Positions 61,138-64,000 of a stretch of 64,000 bases of DNA are shown here, one piece after another. How positions within the stretch are numbered: the stretch's first letter is position 1; every line of letters starts with the position of its first letter. Origin of the DNA: Adineta vaga (Eukaryota; Rotifera). The translations under genes were made by a program, and so were the position numbers. Location of the stretch: assembly GCA_021613535.1 (NCBI GenBank), contig CP075496.1, positions 5,394,001 to 5,458,000 on the forward strand. The letters run 5' to 3'. The notes below the pieces were generated by a model. That model worked only from the letters and a program-made list of their open reading frames with translations. It was not told where the DNA came from and searched no databases.

Positions 61138-63979
61138 TCATTTACCAGATGTATTTTGTTGTTTAGTTGGTTTTCGTTTCATGACATGATTGATATACGC
61201 TTCTAATTCCCGTAATGTCGATGGTTTAAGTATTTCAAAATCAATTTCCATTTCATCTCGACTTGAATCACGTAATGACGGTTCTCGTTTGTAAATAATC
61301 TGTTTGTATTTAAAAAAAACAACATATCGAATGAATTTGATTTCAATAAAAAAAATGCGAACCTCAACAACAGGACCAAGTTTTTCACTTGGTAAATTAT
61401 TGATATCTACACTTAGTTGTCGTTTTTCATCGTATGTCATTGGTTTTGAATTTTCTTCGCTTTGAAAATCAAATGCTGAAGAAGCAGGCGCTGTTGCTGT
61501 GGTAGGTTTTTTTGGTGTACTAAAAAACAACAACAATAATATTTATATGAAGAAAAAAAGTGATTCTCATTCTTCTTTACTAACCGTTTAACTCCTGTAC
61601 CACCAGCTGCTGTTGTTCCACGACGAGCTTGTTCAACACCTTTACTAATATTATTTTTAGCTGTATTCGTTTTTGTTGCTTTTGTAGGTTTTGTCGGACT
61701 TATATCTCCAAAACTATATGCATCCATCGAAGGCATATTAAATTGACTAGTACCATTCGGTGTAGGTGTAGCACTTGATGTAAGTAAACTTGCAAGAGAT
61801 TGTGTCGATTTTTTCGTTGCCGCAGCTGCAGTTGAAGGATTACGTGTAGCTGTTTGTGGCATAGGATTATTTGATGTACTTTGAACAGCAGAAAATATAT
61901 TTGGTGATAAAAGTGACGAACGGTTTGGTTCATTGGCTGTACTGGTAAAAGCGAATAGTTCAGAACTGATACCTTTACCATTATTTCGTTTCATTCGACG
62001 TTCATAACGTAGTTTAACTCGATCATTAGTTTGCTGAATTAAATACGTCAATGTATTACCAATATTTTTCACCTTAATATAGAATAAATATATATATATA
62101 GAGAAAAAAGTTTCTTCGATCATTTTAATCTTACTTGTTCTTGAAGAGAATACAATTGTCGAAGAGTATTTTCTCGTGTATTTTCAGTTTCATCAACATT
62201 TTCATCACTTGATGCGCCATCATCTGAACTTGTAATCATTGATGACGTATGTCCACCAGCACTACTATTATGTTTGGATGAATGACGTTTACGTTTTCGT
62301 ACAGTAGACGAAGATGGTGGTACTAGTCCATTGTTACGTGCACTCGATGATGGAGGGTCAGTATCTATATGTGTTATCGGTGGTTCATCAGGTAATTTTG
62401 CAAATTTATCTTCGAACATTTGCTAAAATAAATGAATTTTATAGAAAATCTTTTCAGAAAAATAGTAATATTCCTACTTCGACTTTTTTACACATCGCAA
62501 CAACATCTGTGTGTGGTCCATTATAAAGATAGCAATTGCTAAATATAAGTCGTACGTCAGTTGCAAACTCATCTGGTGTTGCATATTCACGATTTTCAAG
62601 TTTTTTCTAAAGATACGAAATAAAAGAAATAATGAAAAGGAATTTTTCTTTTCGTTATACCTTAGCAGTACCAAGATCCATTGGTTTTTTAATAATTTGA
62701 TAATAATCAGATAGATTAAGAGTTTTAACATCAACAGGTTTGGCAAATGGCCAAACGAATGCCTGATCGAATAAAGAGAAGTATTTGAAAAAAAAACACG
62801 AAACGAATCAATCAATAAGTTTACCAGATTCTTTTTATGTAATAAATCTTTGACGATATTAAGACAAAATTTTAACTGTTCCGTCATACGATTTTTTGGT
62901 CGTTTAACTGAAGTCTAAATAAAATAGAAGCAATGATTAAATTGATTTCGAGAAGAGAAAATATTTCTTTACATCATTAGGTACACTATTTTCATATTTA
63001 ATACGTTTCAATGGTCCAGTAGTGCTATTTGTACGTTTAAACACTGCATCTTCATCTGTTTCAGTTTTTCGTTTAAAAGTCTAAATAATAAATCGATGAA
63101 AATCTTTCAAAATCTTTCGTAAATAAAATCTTACAGATGCTGATAAATCGTTAGTTGTCAATAATGCTGAATTCGACATCGATTGATGTTCTCCTGATAA
63201 TTTTGGTGACAATGATTGACTATTTTGATCAATATGATTTGAATTATTATTTAATGGAGAAAATGGAGATGTCATAGGATTTGGATTAGTTGTTGATAAT
63301 GTTCGATCTCGTGATGATGGATTTGTACCATTGGCATGAGAACTATTTACAGAACGAGCCGATGGAGATTGTACTAAATTAAAATATAAGAAAATAGTCA
63401 GAATAAAATTCATATGAACAATGAATACATGTATCGATTCGTATATTTTTTTTATAAGCGATTGTCGATCTTTGTATCATTGTTTTCTCTCTTCAGACAT
63501 GTATACAATTCTGTCAATATATCGCTGCTCTTTCCTCTTATGTGAATTGACCTTATATCTATGTTAGACAAATTTATCGTAATAGCGTATAATATATCCT
63601 GTTTGTTCGTTCAGATAGTGTACGATCAAGTGATTTTCTTTTATTTTGATCGTTTGCCTTCTTAGAATTTTCCTATGTAAGTTTCAAAATTCAAAGTAAT
63701 ACTTGTCTACGTATTATGTAAAGCTCAATTTTGAATCAATATAAATATGATTTAATAAAAAGATTATCCAATGATCTAGTGGATCATCTCATCGATAATC
63801 TCTGTCTTACTGAGACTCATAGTACTCTTAAATATGACATTTCTTTCTAGTGATGACATACATGGTGAGATAATATGTTCACTAGGAGTTGATGGTGAAG
63901 CTACGGAAACCGATAAACTTCCATCACCAATACCCTTGACTCCAGCTGGTTTTGTTGGATGTGGTACAATTTCAATCTC
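61138..63979 (-). CDS. BET-family bromodomain protein (C-terminal part; 5' end beyond window)
   Basis: Chromatin reader that binds acetylated histones and recruits transcription factors such as P-TEFb. Ten exons are visible (63979-63862, 63373-63135, 63080-62973, 62914-62825, 62762-62661, 62606-62478, 62422-62135, 62072-61585, 61519-61363, 61299-61138), totalling 627 codons, with the gene continuing past the right edge. Present: the second bromodomain ([40 protein letters not shown], and the acetyl-lysine Asn in [20 protein letters not shown]), a Ser-rich acidic region, a coiled segment ([18 protein letters not shown]), and the extra-terminal (ET) domain with [40 protein letters not shown] and [20 protein letters not shown]. 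The first bromodomain should lie beyond position 64000. The Asn-Gly after the acetyl-lysine-binding Asn replaces the usual Asn-Pro. The assignment to BRD2/3/4/fs(1)h is secure at family level. Confidence 0.95.
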
Positions 63980-64000
63980 CTAAAAGAAATAAAATATTAA

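Noticed and set aside
1-64000. tRNA, rRNA, CRISPR, bacterial operators, intact transposons or viral genes
   Set aside because: No cloverleaf B-box pattern, rRNA-like sequence, regular repeat-spacer array or transposase/reverse transcriptase motif was recognised by eye; a covariance-model and repeat-library search would be needed to exclude small or degenerate cases.

Overview
This 64 kb window is animal nuclear DNA. It is AT-rich, its introns are short GT-AG introns (mostly 45-70 bp, a few of 0.3-1.1 kb), intergenic regions are short, and the genes are bilaterian ones: proprotein convertase 2, TMC channel, JKAMP, MTMR9, GMF, ANKRD54, BET bromodomain, DUSP/MKP, ARHGAP11-like, PIP5K. The compact layout, tiny introns and very closely spaced same-strand genes with acceptor-like sites at the downstream ATG suggest a lineage with spliced-leader trans-splicing, most likely a rotifer of the bdelloid type. 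The organism is an inference from style; no species-specific marker was seen. Gene models were built by hand from splice sites and reading phase. For every fully modelled gene (all except TMC and the edge-cut BET gene) the exon lengths sum to a multiple of three.

Layout. 0.2-4.3 kb (-): membrane receptor with WSC-like and C-type-lectin-like modules. 5.8-10.2 and 12.3-16.0 kb (+): two tandem type I PIP 5-kinases with different intron content. 17.5-20.1 kb (+): ankyrin/SOCS-box (ASB-like) protein, followed 173 bp later by glia maturation factor. 21.1-23.3 kb (-): short kelch protein. 25.3-26.9 kb (+): MAP kinase phosphatase. 28.8-31.8 kb (+): polyQ protein with a possible PTB-like domain. 32.6-35.8 kb (-): TMC channel. 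36.2-37.7 kb (-): histidine phosphatase and ANKRD54-like gene, 6 bp apart. 38.1-38.6 kb (-): small unknown ORF. 39.3-43.4 kb (-): MTMR9-like pseudophosphatase and JKAMP, 58 bp apart. 46.4-47.2 kb (-): pyroglutamyl peptidase I. 49.9-53.1 kb (+): PC2. 53.7-57.6 kb (-): ARHGAP11-like RhoGAP. 59.1-60.1 kb (+): PDZ-only Enigma/ALP-type protein. 61.1 kb to the right edge (-): BET protein, cut off at its 5' side.

No pathway links all these genes. Themes are phosphoinositides (two PIP5Ks, MTMR9), actin/Rho control (GMF, RhoGAP, PDZ protein), MAPK/JNK signalling (DUSP, JKAMP) and peptide-hormone metabolism (PC2, pyroglutamyl peptidase). The most noteworthy observations are two very tight gene pairs that look like trans-spliced operons (ANKRD54/histidine phosphatase and JKAMP/MTMR9), four introns that are a multiple of three long and free of stop codons, a 36-nt cassette exon in PIP5K resembling the start of another exon, an intronless phosphatase that may be horizontally acquired, an apparent nonsense codon near the 5' end of the TMC gene, and decayed coding-like sequence at 32.2-32.6 and 44.6-45.2 kb.
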